A DNA stretch of 64,000 bases. Origin: Epichloe hybrida. Its lineage: Eukaryota > Ascomycota > Sordariomycetes > Hypocreales > Clavicipitaceae. The notes under the pieces are model-generated. The model did not search any database. It was given only the letters and a program-made list of their open reading frames with translations, and had not been told where the DNA came from. Shown here one piece after another: positions 1 to 12,809 of this stretch (its first letter is position 1; each line of letters starts with the position of its first letter). A program made the translations under genes and the position numbers. The DNA lies in contig JAFEKR010000019.1 of NCBI GenBank assembly GCA_019022495.1, forward strand, positions 982,961 to 1,046,960. The letters run 5' to 3'.

Positions 1-3000
1 AGCGCCAGATTAGTAGTTATAAGAGAAATCCTTTATATGCCTATAAAACTTAGAGAGCTTAAATTCTACATCCTTAACATAGCTACCCCCTTCCTCTTCT
101 TAATCACTAATATAGATAAAATATAAGTCAAGATTAATAACCTTGCTAACATACTCATCCAAGGCAACAAGACTATACCTATTATGTGATAATAAGGCTA
201 TCCTTAGTAGTTACTAAAAGCAAGAGAAATAGTTGCCTTCTACCTTTTAGAAGGAGATATCTATTAATTACATTGTTAACTTAGTTACCCTTTTATTTAA
301 TAACTCACAAAGATCCTTTACTAAACTAGTTATAAAGTTAAACACTAGGTAATTAAGGAATTAACTAAAGTCTACTACTATTACTAGATGCATAGAAAGG
401 CCCCTAGTTAATTCAAGTTCATAATCAAAGATAACCATGAATTTAACTATAAGATCATTATTAATATCGTGCAAATCAATAGCCAACTAGTACTTCACAT
501 TATTAATTCAGTAATATTATTCTAGGCAGCCTAATTCCTTAATCTAAGGAAGCAAAAGGCTTAAGATATCTAGGACGCCATCCGCGAATGTTAGATTAAC
601 ACTTACCTCGGACCTCTAGAATAAATTATATATAACACTAGTAATAACTTTACTTCCGCTAAGTTCAAGCACTATACCTAACTAATATTAATTAAGACTA
701 ATAAGATACTAATTAAAGCCTATAATAGTATTAGAAAGGTTAAGAGATATCATAGACCTCTACGCTAAGCTTACAATATTATCACAGACTTAATTAGGAT
801 AGAACTTACACCGGAGCAATGCCTTTAAATAGCTATTAAAGCAATTAATAACTCTATAGGCCTAAACAGTATTATCCTAACCCTACTAGTCTTCGGAGGC
901 TACTTACAAATAACAAATAAGTTACTACTAAGTATCTCTATTATTTAATATACTAAAGTAATTCATAAAGCTACTAATAAAGTCCGCTACTATCTAGCTT
1001 TATAGTAGGTTTATAATACCCTTAAAGCCTAGAATAGCCCTAATATAGCGCCTATATATTAGCTACCCCTATAGGCTAATGTACGTATATAAAAAGAGAA
1101 GGGTAGCTAGCATAGCCCTTACAAGCTACTTGCCACTAATAGAGAGACTTATATAGTTAACATACCCCACAGCCTAGCGAAGTTTCACTCTATAGTAGTA
1201 AAGCCCTACTACAAAGACTTATATATTATAGAGAGACTAGAGTAGTAAGAGATAGAGCCTAATAACATAAAGGAAAAAGCAACTATATAACTAACTACTA
1301 CTACTAAAAGAGATCCCCTAATAAAAGAAAGTAAAAAGCTATAGGCACTAGCTAAGAGAAGATAAGGGAGACTAAGAAAGGCCCTTATAGTCTAATTTAT
1401 AAGCGTAGAAGAGTCTAAAGGGGAGGCTTATAAAGCCTAGAAGGCCCTGAAAGGAAGCTATTAAGTTAAAGATTCGCTGCCTTACCCTAAAGGAACAAAA
1501 GCAAGGAAAAGAAGACCTTATAACCCTAAGAAAAACATTAGCCTAATTTAGCTCTATGTACTTATAAACAAAGATCAGGAGAAGGCCTTTATTTAAGAAG
1601 CTATAGCTAGAGGGATACTAAATATAGCATTCCTCATAGTAAAGGAAAAGGCTAATTAGAACCTTGCTCTTTAACTCCGCTAAGAAGGGAAGATTATAAC
1701 CCTAGGAAAACCCTTCAAGTAATCTAATTAAGCTAAGATTAACGCTTTACAAGCTTGCAATATGTTTAAATTCATTAAGTATAACCTAGTGAAGCACAAA
1801 GGTTATAGAATCTTTGATTCTTATATAGTTAGAGAGATCAAAGGCAAAGGGATAGACTTGCTATATAAGAAATCCCGCCTTATTGTACAAGGCCATAATA
1901 ACAAAGGAAAGGAATTTATCCTAACGCAATCACTAATAATTTAATAAGCAAGCTAACAACTTATTATAGCTATCGCTCTATTATTAAGAAAAAGAGGTAT
2001 TTACCTTTGGATTCGCAATATCACATAAGCCTACACTTAATCGCATATGGTGCTAATAAGGCTAATTATTATAAGATTACCAAAGCAAATTACATATCTC
2101 TTTCTAGAAAGGACTGTAATTAAATTAATTAGACCTCTTTACGGGATCGCAGAGGCTAGAACCTACTAGTAGGTAATGTACTTCTGTCACTATAGGGATA
2201 ACCTCAATATGATAACCTTAACCTACAATCCCTGCTTGTTAATTATAGCCCTAAATAATAAGAATCTCTTTAGCATTATTAGAATATAAACCAATAATAC
2301 ATTAGGACTAAGCAATAATAACTTCTTCTAAAAAGAAGAGAAAGAGCTCTAGAAGGCTAATTTTATAGCTAAAGAAAAGCAATGATTAACCGCTAAAAAT
2401 CCCCTTATCTTTAATAGTTATATCTTAACCTAGAATACTAATAACTTACTAATATTAACCTAGAAAGGCTAGAGTTAGAAGATTAAGGAAGTTAATCCTT
2501 AATCCCTAATAGTAAAGTAAGACTATATAGAATAATAAGCCTAAGGAAGCTATATTATAACTATATATTAACTAGAAGCTTCCTATAACCTATTAATTAT
2601 AGCTTAATACTAAGAACCCTCTAGGGAAAATATTATATACCTTAATAAACGCCTTAAGTAGCAGATTAAGAATTAATAACACGGACTATAATACATTCCT
2701 TTGGTTCTTAAAGAGGTAAAGCTCTTTATGTTTATAAATAGATTGCTTACTAATAACAAGGATCTAAGCTTATAGATTAGATACGTGATTATAATTAGTA
2801 ATAAGATAATACAAGATAATAATACCTTTATTATAAAAGGTAACATTATTATATATAGCTTAATAAAAAGTAAGAGAGTCACTTATAGCGCGCTTGCCTC
2901 TAAGTTATATAGTATAGTTTAAGGCGTAGACATTACCTACGTGATTTCCATGACTTTACATTAGATTACGGATTAATTAAAGATGCCTTAAATTCCTATG

Positions 3001-3438
3001 ATTCTCTATACTAATTCTTTTTCGTTATATAAATATCTTGTGAAGCTAGGAACTATAAAGGAGAAAAGACTAATGATTAATATTATAGCCCTTCGTTAAT
3101 TATACAAAAGGCATAAGATCTATGAAGTTAGATGGATTAATAGCAATAACAATCCGGCGAATATAATAATAAAAGCATCGCCGAATTTATCACTTTCCTC
3201 TTTAATTAATTTAAATAAATTAATAATTTGTGTTAAAGGATAAGTAAAGAGACCTATAATATTAAGGGATAGGAGCTTAGGTAAGGACTAACGAATTAAT
3301 TTAATTAACTAATGCCATAATAGCTAATTAAAGCAGCGGATTCCTATTAAGGGATCCACTAGTGTATACTTTTCTTTAATCTAATTTTTATTACGTTTTT
3401 GAGCTCTTTAGCCATAAAGGAAAAAGAGAGACTACTAG
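1..3438 (+). mobile_element. Copia-type LTR retrotransposon copy A, 5'-truncated by window edge, RIP-degraded
   Basis: The internal region of a Ty1/copia element starts outside the window. Read on the plus strand with TAG/TAA taken as mutated Gln/Trp codons, it shows the Copia order: integrase core (about 590-900), reverse transcriptase (about 1750-2300) and RNase H (about 2860-3190, including a readable RVT-SALASKLY block). The same order and near-identical sequence recur at 28185-31640. A polypurine stretch (AGGAAAAAGAGAG) lies just before the 3' LTR at 3439. There is no intact frame longer than about 60 codons. Differences from the other copy are mostly C/T and G/A transitions, as expected for RIP. 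Confidence 0.85.
590..3190 (+). pseudogene. Copia pol remnant (integrase, reverse transcriptase, RNase H) of copy A
   Basis: This is the degenerate polyprotein of copy A. The clearest piece is at 1762-1944, where sixty codons remain open. It resembles the start of a Copia reverse transcriptase (FKFIKYN, KGYRIFDSYIV, KSRLIVQG, ILTQS). The integrase part before it reads as the region around a conserved glutamate, with an AYNSIRKVKRYHRPLR-like block near 720-770. The RNase H part ends the frame near 3190. Stops are nearly all TAG or TAA at positions where relatives have Gln or Trp. It cannot encode an active enzyme in this state. Confidence 0.8.
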
Positions 3439-3698
3439 TGTTAATTCCTTTGGATCTTCATTAGTTTAATCATAGCTAAAGGCTAGACTAATTATAGGTC
3501 TAGCGCGATGCACGCGATATGATTGGCTGCATTAATTCGCCACCCCCTCTTTTGCCCCATATACGGATTTCGCTCACTTTTCTAGCATCTAGACTTTCCC
3601 TCTCTTCTCTCTCTTTCCTAGCTAGCTAACTAACTATTATTGACTTCAATCATACGGGATTACCCTTATACCTGCGCAGGACCTTGGTGTAACCAACA
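3439..3698 (+). repeat. Copia LTR 1 (3' LTR of copy A, probably also 5' LTR of copy B)
   Basis: This 260-bp repeat begins TGTTAATTCC and ends ACCAACA, with imperfect inverted ends. It is preceded by a polypurine tract and closely matches 9301-9563 and 31648-31904. The three copies differ mainly by transitions. It is followed immediately by the interior of copy B, and I found no matching short target duplications around it, so it may be shared between A and B. Confidence 0.8.
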
Positions 3699-3712
3699 CT
3701 AAGCTTATTAAC

Positions 3713-3863
3713 TTAATTGAGGCCTAGTTAGTAACTAACCTAACCTATCTTTATTTATTTAATTAGTGTGTCTATTATACGAATAAACCCTTAGAAGCGT
3801 GTTTATTAAATAATTAAGGCCTAGTTAGTAACTAACCTAACCTATCCTTAATTATTTAATTAA
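3713..3863. repeat. Direct repeat pair with palindromic core in the Copia B leader
   Basis: A block of about 55 bp at 3713-3768 recurs at 3810-3863, about 97 bp downstream. Both copies contain GGCCTAGTTAGTAACTAACC, in which GTTAGTAACTAAC is palindromic. It sits just inside the 5' LTR, where packaging or dimerisation signals are found in retroelements. Any such role here is only inference. Confidence 0.6.
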
Positions 3864-6800
3864 ACCCACTAAGGGGCGAAGATAATAGCTTTACTTACAA
3901 TCCTTTAAACCTCTATAATATCTCTATTTCCTATACCTCTTAATCTACCACTAATATTATAGTAAAACACTAAGATTAACTAGAAGGATCTAAAATCTAA
4001 GATATTCCTTCTAATTATAAACACACCTCCCCCACTAAAGATATTAGAAGAGAAGTTAACCTATAAGTTATATCTTACCTTCTTAACTATATCTCCCCTA
4101 ATTTACACTAGTATATTATATAATAAGCACTAGAGAATAAGGAATTATTTAATCTTAAAGTAAATACTACCTCTAAAGAACTTATAGCTTAGATTCTTAT
4201 TAAGAAAGTAACCTATAAATATAAGAACCTATACTTACAAACCCTGTTTACTATCTTTAATAATAACTTTAGAGAATAGAACTAAGAGATATTCTAAGTA
4301 GTAAATCCTAAAGCTACGAAGAGTCTTTAAGACTTTCTTTTCTTTAGTAGCATTTACATAGACCTATAGAGTTACTATAAGATAATAGTCTTACTTAAAG
4401 ATGTTATTAACCGTAATAGATTCTATAATTAGAAAGAAGAAGAAATATAGGAAGTTACTAGGAAGTATTCCCCCTTTAAGAGGTAAATAGTAAAGAAAGA
4501 CTTCTATAAAGACCTTCTCCCTATTAGTGTCCCTTCTTTTAGAGATTAAATAAATTAACTAATTACTCTATAATATCCCTAATCCCCTTAGCTACTATAA
4601 TTACTCCTATTCTATTTCTAAATTCCGCTATACTAATCCCTAAGTATGCTAAGTATAAGGTAAAGGTATAATAGCAAAGGCAATCCCCTTATTACAAGCC
4701 CTTAACTATAACCCTAGACCCCCCTCGCTTCCTCTCCTATAATAAGGTATTATAATCCCCCTCTATAGTCTAAAACCATAGCACCCCTTCTATAAGATTT
4801 AATTATCCCTATTCCCCCTTAAGAGATAGGCTAACCCTTATTAAAGTAACTACTTAATCTTAATAAGTTCTATAATAATAAGAGCATTAAGTATAGCGCT
4901 AAGGAGTATAATATTCTTAATATTAAGCTCTTAACCTATTAAAGGAAGTATAAGATACTAGGAATTATATAAGAATAGTTAAGCTATGGTTTTAAGTTTA
5001 TACTAAAAGGAAGACCTCTCTAGTACTTTCTAGAGAACCTTTTAGGCTAAGAAGACCCCTAAGATCTCCTAACTCTTATCCGTAGGATTAGGTAAAAGTT
5101 TAAGATAAATAATATGTATTAGAAAAACCATCTATTATAAGGAAAGTTATAACTACTTATAATTATCTAAGAGAACCCTAATAAGTCAAAGATTAAATGC
5201 TTTAAAGACCTTATAATAAAGCTTTTAAATCTCTAAAGGGCAAATCCTTATGGATCCTAGTTGGAATTAGACCTCTATAGTTAGATTCTAAATACTTGTA
5301 AAGGAATCCTAGAATATAGGGCCTATATTATTAATCCTCCTGTTAACCTCTAACGCTTTTGTAAACAGATAAGGATGTTAATTAGTGAATCTAAAGCTTT
5401 AATTAATTAATAGTAATTCCCTATAGAAGCTAGCACTAAGGAACACTTTTAGACTAACTATAGATATAATAGGAAAGGTAAGGAAGCCTAATATAGTTAA
5501 TTTACATTAAAGAGCAAGCCTTACTACTTAAAAAAGTGTTATATATATAGTAAAGAAGGTTATTAGTTAACCAAGCACTTAGATAAGGACTAGAAGAAGG
5601 TATTCTAATACTTTAAGAATCATTCCCGCACAGACTTAACAGCTTCTTTATATAATACATTCCTAATATAGTATAAAGGCAATAATAATTCTAAATTAGC
5701 TAAAGATAATAATATTGACTAATACCTGACAGAACTTGGTTTTAGCAAAGAAGATAATGATAGCCAAGTGCCCATAAGCTTCTTTACATACAGGACTACT
5801 TATAATAGCTAAGTAACTACTAAGATTCTTGCTAGTTATATAATGATTTATGCTCTAGCTAAGAAGGATCTATTTGATCTTTAGGAACTAGATAAGGCAC
5901 TAAGCGTGTTTACACTTAAAGGACAATATTTATCTAGAACCTTTAAAGGCATTATAGCTAACATAGGTGCCGTGGGATGTTTATTAGTAGGCTACCCTTA
6001 ATTCTTAGCTTTATAAAGTGTAATACTAACTATTACACTTAACAGGTTAGATACTAGGAAGGTAAAGATCAAATTTGGCCTTAGAGAGCTAATTAAGGTA
6101 CTTAGATTAATTAAAGTGCTAACTCTATTTAGAATTATTCTCTTTTAGGTAATCCTTATAAACACTCCTTTTCTCTTATACCTTAATAATATAACCTGCC
6201 TAAAGATCGATTTTCATATATTAGAGAATGTTCTGTAGTAAGGGAATATTAAGGTTCCTATTATACGTAAATAGGGATATATATAAATACTTCTTAATAA
6301 AGAAGAAAGTGTTACTTAAAGTTATCTTACGGAGATTAAGCTTTGTTAATTACATTAACGCTTTAGACACCCTTTAGTTTAATGCCTTTATGATTTGCTA
6401 TATAAATTAGGGCACGAGGTTAAGTTTAAAGCTATTAAGAAACTAACTAAGGTTTGCTAGCAATGCTAATTACACGCGAATAGCTTATATTAATTTAAAT
6501 TTACCCTTTGGGATAAATATGCCTATAATTATGAAATCGTTATGAATATTATGTATATTAATGGTAACTGCCCTGTCCTGTAAGTCGTTAATACAGCTAT
6601 ATCCTTTAATATAGCTAGATTTATTAAGGATATCTCTATAAAGACCACGTAGGAAGCACTCTATCTTTACTAGATTAATGTCTATCTAGGCCCCCTGGAT
6701 TTAATTATTATAGATGCTAGAATAACCTTTAGAGGCAAGGAATTTAAGCAGCTTACGTTGTTAATAGCGATTGAGATTAAAGATATCCCTATTAAGGCTT

Positions 6801-7549
6801 ACCATAGTATTAGTAAGGTTAAATAATATTATAGGCTGCTCTAAAGAGCCTATGATATTATTAGACAAGAATGCCTAACAACGCCAGAGCCTATGGCGCT
6901 GTAAATGGTAGTTAAAGCTATGAATAACACTATAGGATTAAATAGTCTTATGCTAATAGTCCTTATCTTTGGCGCGTATTCTTATATAGTTAAGGAATTG
7001 CCTCTATTACTAGATATCACGTAATAAGCCCTTACAATCTAACTAGTAATAAAGGAAGTTAAGCATATTTATGCCTAATGGAAGGTTAGTAATGCCCTTG
7101 CTATAAGAAATAGTCCTAATACCTCTGCGACTATTAACCTCCCGCTAGGATTACTTATACGTGTGTAACGCAAAGGCAAGGGATAGAAGGGCCCTTACAA
7201 GCTATTAGCTATAGAAGGCAAGACCTACACTCTTAAGCTCCCTTAAGGCCCTAAGGCCTTTAGATTAACCTCTATTAGGCCTTTTTATAAAGATCCTAAT
7301 AAAGAGAGACCTCTTAAGAGCGTAGAGGACTAAGATACCCCTTTATAGCCTATAACTACCCCTCCTATTAATCCCCTAAGGTAAGGACCTAGAAGACCTT
7401 AAAAGAACCCTCCTATTGTTATATCTAATGTTAATTACGTAAATTAAATAAAAGATAAGACTAACGTCTTTCTATTAGCTAAGGAAAGCTCTAATCTTAA
7501 GCTTATAATTTAATTACATAAGGAAGGAATCATTAAGACCCCTAGCGAA

Positions 7550-9010
7550 CCCTTTAAGCGGTCCACTAAAGCTAAAATTAATACTCTGATCAAATAAGGC
7601 GTATTCAAATTTATTAAGTATAATAAAAGAGAGTATAGTAAAACTTAAATTTTTAATTCCTATATTATTAATAAGGTAAAGGGCAAGATAACGGATTTAT
7701 ACAAGAAGTCAAGGCTTATAATCCAAGGCTACGGCAATGAAGAGAAGCTAGTAATTCTCACACAGGCCCTGACAATCTAACGAGCTAGCTAGCAATTAAT
7801 CCTTGTGATAACACCTGCGTTATTATTACTAGGCCTTATCCTCTAGCTTCGTGACATCACACAGGCCTATATATAAGCATAAACGCTTCTTAGTTATATA
7901 ATCCTAGCCTGAATCCCTATCTAAATCCATTACCTATACCCTATAGGTATAATAATACAAGTAATTAAGCCTTTATATAGTATTACAGAAGCTAGCACCC
8001 ACTAGTAGGTAATATATTATTATTACTATAGAGAAATACTCTAGATAATAACCTCTATATTTAACCCATGCTTGCTTATAACGACGAAGGAGAACCTAAC
8101 CTTTGTGTGTATAGGGATATAAACCAATAATATAATTAGACTATCTAACCGCAAGTTCTCTTAATAAGAGGAAGATTAATTAAAAGCTACTTCTTTTACT
8201 ACTAAACTAAAGCAAATCCTTTCTATAAGGAACCTACTAACCTTTAATAGTAGTATTATTACTCTTAAAAATAATATAATCACACTAAGGTAGAAAGGCT
8301 AGAGTAAAAAGCTTTAATTAATCCTGCTAACTAATTTAAAATAGGCGTATATAGAATAACAAGCTTAAGGCATGTATATTACCTTAATCTGCTAGCCTAA
8401 AGCCTATTTTAACCTCTCCGTTACTACATAATACTAAGACCTATTGTCCTAGGATATAAAGAACCTGAATTAACGAATTTAATAGTAAATTAATAATCTA
8501 GACTAAGGATTAAGGTTTATACTATTTAATCTTAAGAAGGTAAAACTTTTTGTATTTGTGAATAGATTATTTGCTAATAACTAAGACCTTACTTCTTAAC
8601 TAGGCTATGTGCTTATCCTAGCTAGTAAAGTTTAAAAAGAAAGCACCTTTATGATCTAAGGTAATATTATACACTATAGCTTTACTAAGAGCAAGAGAGT
8701 TACAAGAAGTGTGCTTACCTCTAAGATCTACGGTATAGTTGCTAGTGCTAATATGGCTTATGTAATCTTGACGACGCTTAGGTTAATTACACACTAATTA
8801 AACCTCCCTATAATTCCTATTATTATCTATACTAATTTATACTCTTTATATAAATACCTTATTAAGCTTAGTACTACAAAAGAGAAGTGCCTTATAATTA
8901 ATATCATAGCTTTTCGTTAATTATACAAGTGATAAGAGATCTGCGAGATTAGATGGATTAATAGGAATGATAACCTCGCTAATATATTCATAAAGGCATT
9001 GCTAAACAAG
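7550..9010 (+). pseudogene. Copia pol remnant (reverse transcriptase and RNase H) of copy B
   Basis: The reverse transcriptase start is legible near 7600-7780 (VFKFIKYN, KKSRLIIQGYGN, ILTQALTI), followed by LRDITQAY near 7845-7875. RNase H is legible near 8690-8760. Stops are TAG/TAA at Gln/Trp positions. The copy is non-functional and diverged from copies A and C. Confidence 0.75.
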
Positions 9011-9300
9011 GCATTTAAGAGGTTTATTATAAGTAATAAAGTAACTATTAGGATAGAAGGGTAGGTTATGTAATTATAGCTCTTATATTAATCTAATAAG
9101 GTTAAAGGTATTAAGATTAAGCTTACTTATCCTTATGTAAGCTTATAGATTAAATGTTATCTTTTATTACACCCCTTTCCCCTACTCTTTTCTTATAATA
9201 TTATCCGTAATTATTTAATCTTACTTATTTATTAATTCTTTTTTAATTATCTTGTTAATATTATATGTTAATAGTTATGTTAAAAAGAGAGAGTTTCTAG

Positions 9301-9563
9301 TGTTAGTGTTGATTCCTTCGGATCTTCATCGGTTCAATCGTGGCCAAAGACCGGACCAATTGTGGGTCCAGCGCAATGCACGCGATATAATTAGCTGCAT
9401 TAATTCGCTACCCCCTTTTGTGCCCTACATACGGATTTCGCTTACTTTTCTAGCATCTAGACTTTCCCTCTCTTCTTTCTCTTTCCTAGCTAGCTATCTA
9501 ACTATTATTAACTTTAATTTATACGGGATTTATTACCTACGCAGGACCTTAGTGCATTTAACA
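9301..9563 (+). repeat. Copia LTR 2 (3' LTR of copy B, probably 5' LTR of copy C)
   Basis: This 263-bp repeat begins TGTTAGTGTTGATTCC and ends ATTTAACA. It is homologous to LTR 1 and LTR 3. It keeps more C and G in its 5' part (for example GGTTCAATCGTGGCC) than the other two, which read GGTTTAATTGTGGC or more degraded forms there. That part is therefore the least RIP-mutated of the three. Confidence 0.8.
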
Positions 9564-11546
9564 CTAATTAGTGATTGACTTTATAACTATAAATAAGCTA
9601 GGTATTATAAGAAGAGATATTTCTACAGACGCTACTACCACTACCCCTTATTATGCTATAATAGTTATTATGGTAGAGAGGCATAACTACATAAGTGTGC
9701 TAAAGGAAGAGACTAGAATCCTAGTTATAAGCTTATTAGGCTTCTAAGGAATTAATCTATTAACCCTTAGGCTTAGGGATATAACTTCGTTATATCTATC
9801 TAGGATATTGTTGTTAATTATTGATTTTATTGTCTATTATAAGAAAACTAACTAAATAACTGAATCTATTGCTGTAAGGCATTTATTTCGAACCTAATGT
9901 TAAATAACCTCAGCCAAGCTAGCTAACATATCTATAACTTCTCTATAAATATTCCCTTTATCTAATAGACCTTTAATCTCTCCCTATAAGTATTTACTGC
10001 TTATTTTTTGCCCCCTTTATTATTAGTGCTATTCGCCCTATACCTATTAGTAAGAAAGAAAGATTACCTCCTTCCCTTCTTTTCACAAAAAACAGGAAGT
10101 AGTAATTCCTATTATTCCTTTGTTACTTTTCTTATTATTTTCTAGTTACTTTTAGAACTTATGTTACTTTTATTATCTCTATTAATTTATTCTTATCACT
10201 ACTTTTACTACTTCTACTGCTTTTTCTTCTGTTTTTCCTATTTTCGTAATCTTCTAATTTTATTAGAGCGATAACGCTCCTAAAATACAAAAGAAGAACC
10301 TTGTAATAGCGATAGGTAAATACAGGAGCTTGATTAGTAGCTAAAAATAACAAATTAGTAACGTTCCTTTTATAATTAAAGATAGTAGAGAAATCTAGAC
10401 TTTCTATAAGAGCAAAGGCTACTAGTAATAGCAAGGCTCTAACTATTACCCCTAAAAGACCCTAAGAGTATAAGTTACCCTTATACCTTTAATAGCTTAC
10501 TTATAACTTCTCTAGTAATTAGAAAGAATCTATTAAGCTAAATCTAGAGACTACTATATAGCTTAAGCTTAATAACTAGATTGTAAGATTTATTAACCTT
10601 AGTAAGCATTAAGGTTAGAGAGATAATAACCTATAGGAATTATTCTAAGAAGACTTTAAAGGCTAGTCTAAAGACACCTTTAAAAGGGCATCTAAGGATA
10701 TTGTTAGAGAATTACGTAATTCTTTACGAGATTACGGCATCCTTATTAGGCAAGGCCTAGGATATTTAATCCTAGTATCCCTTAAAGAAGTACTTTATTA
10801 AACTTTAATACCTCTTTAGTTATAGGAGAGATCATAAGAGAGACCACAACCTTCTAAACCCCCAGAGCCTTAATATTAACAGCCCTAATAACCTACCCTA
10901 GAAATTAACCTTCCCTAACCCTAGAGATTACTTAAACCCTTACAAGAACCCCTGTGATAATCCCTATTATATTAATAGCTTTATCCGGACAATTATTATT
11001 AAGAATAACTAGTGGACTATTATTCATAATAAATTATGCCTTTATAGTAATTCCCCTCTGAAGATTAGATTATAAAGAAAATCTTAGAGCTTATAAAGAT
11101 GTTTAAGGATAGCGACTACTATAGTGGAAGGCTATATAACTTCTTAACGCTAAAGATTATGCTCTTTAAAAATAAGTGTGATAGAATTAACCTTCCTTGA
11201 ATGTATTATTAGAAGGCTTTCCTTATTATATTAATAGGTAATGCTAAGTAATACTACCTTAATTACCTCTTTAGGAATAACTATTCCTATAAAGAGATAA
11301 TTACTTATATCCGTTAGCACTTTAAGACAGAAAGCAACTAGTAATTCTATTACTATAAGTAGAGTAGTATAATGCTAAAGAGTATAATTAAGAAGAACCC
11401 TAATAAAAGTAAGCTTAATTGCCTTAAGATTATATTATTAACCCTTAAGAAAATCCACAGAGGCCTATACCCTACTAAGATAGTAGATACTAAACTCTAT
11501 AAGCAGGCTTTAAATGCTATAGCTAGTGTGCCTAAATGTTAGATAG
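9564..11546 (+). mobile_element. Copia copy C, 5' part (leader and N-terminal gag), interrupted by Gypsy
   Basis: This AT-rich interior follows LTR 2. From about 10,980 a Copia gag reading is legible (for example YYSGRLYNFLTLKIMLF and KKIHRGLYPTKIVDTKLYK), with stops at Gln/Trp positions. The frame runs to about 11,546 and stops where the Gypsy 5' LTR begins. It resumes in the same frame after the Gypsy 3' LTR (27,380 onward, GFESLARDLRKVITIAEL). The first 1.4 kb (9564-10,980) holds no coding I can name, although one minus-strand frame of 91 codons is open by chance at 10159-10434. Confidence 0.75.
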
Positions 11547-12000
11547 TGTGTGCCGTAAGATGCGCGCCCAAAAACGCGATCACGATGACAAGTGCTAAGG
11601 TTCAGGGATAGGAGTATCACCACAAGGGATAACGATATTAGTCATCTAGGCAATAGGATCATTTAATCTATAAAGGGACCGTTTATAAACAGACTCTTTA
11701 ATACCAATTCACGCACCCTACAAGATTCTTAAGATTACCCTAAGTTTACTTCACCTAAGATTATACCTATGTTTACTATAAGATAAATTAAGAAAATACC
11801 TTCCCTTATTTATTTAAGACATCACTTCCAATCTAATAGACCATTTAATCTTAGATATCTTTACACAACAAGATAGTCCTTGCTGTTGTTATAATCGATA
11901 CCATCAAGTTAATCAACCCCTCTGTTATATGTAGGCTCAAGAGCTACTCGCAATCGTAGGCTAGCATCGTGTCTTTTAGGGTGTTATTTTCTACTTAATA
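11547..12000 (+). repeat. Gypsy element 5' LTR
   Basis: This 454-bp repeat begins TGTGTGCCGTAAG and ends at the position matching TTGACA in the other copy. It pairs with an equally long copy at 26923-27376. The two differ by many C/T and G/A changes, consistent with RIP. The left flank GATAG and the right flank AATAG (27378-27382) look like a 5-bp target duplication with one change. The primer-binding region follows at about 12,004 and reads TAGTAGAGAAAC, a RIP derivative of TGGTGGAGAAAC. Confidence 0.85.
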
Positions 12001-12809
12001 AAACTAGTAGAGAAACATAGTCTCAAACCCCTAGGACTTCCGCTTTCTATTTAATCTACTACGGACTAAGATTAATTAAAAGCATGCTTTTTCAGCTATA
12101 ATTCATAGCTAATACCAAACCGTTTACGTAAAGACCCCCCCCTTATTTCGTTATTCCCTACAACATAACATAGACTAGAAGCCTAGCCCTAGACTATATA
12201 AGGGCTAAGGCGCTAGCTTTAGACTAGTTAATCCGGAAAAACTAAGCTAGATTAAGGACAGGAGACTGCATTCCATAGAGGCGTCAAAAGGGAGGCCAGC
12301 TAGCTCGGGAAAGTATATTACAAACACTAGCTAAACTATTACCCCCTTACCAAGAAATTTCAAATATAAGAATACAAAACAGGAACCATTATCTAGCATC
12401 ACAAACTATTTAATCTCAGGACCTATAGCTAATTTCGTAATCATTTAGCTATGCATTAGGGTCTTATAGTTAATCACAAAGAGCTATGTGATTACACTCC
12501 TAATTTTCGCTCATAGACTATTTATAACTATAGATATTGCCCTCCTAGAAGATTTCTTTCTAAAGATTCTTTTAATTACCAAAGTTTTTATTCAAGCACT
12601 TATCTATTTATAAGATTAATTAGAAGTACTATCACTAGACTCTATATCTAATTATTTTCCTTCATATTCCTGCTAGCTAAGCAAAGCAGGATTAATTAAG
12701 TAACCAAGCCATCCAAAGGATACTCTAGAGCTATTAATACTAGAACCCCTAGTTACTAGCAAGAAACTATTTAATCTTAAAATGGTTTCTATGCTAACAT
12801 ATTCCCGCT

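Larger units (their letters stand above)
3699..9300 (+). mobile_element. Copia-type LTR retrotransposon copy B (internal region), diverged subfamily, RIP-degraded
   Basis: A 5.6-kb interior lies between LTR 1 and LTR 2. It has an untranslated leader with a palindromic direct repeat, gag (about 4000-5650) with a degraded zinc knuckle near 5536-5590 (KCYIYSKEGY then LTKH), an integrase region (about 6400-7000), reverse transcriptase (about 7550-8150) and RNase H (about 8630-9010). The domain order is that of Copia. Its protein readings differ clearly from copies A and C, so it belongs to a separate subfamily. It is full of TAG/TAA stops. A polypurine run (AAAAAGAGAGAG) precedes LTR 2. Confidence 0.8.

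Noticed and set aside
9252..9578. 108-codon open frame spanning Copia LTR 2
   Set aside because: It corresponds to LTR sequence, recurs partly at 31761-31949, and starts at a chance codon; not a gene.
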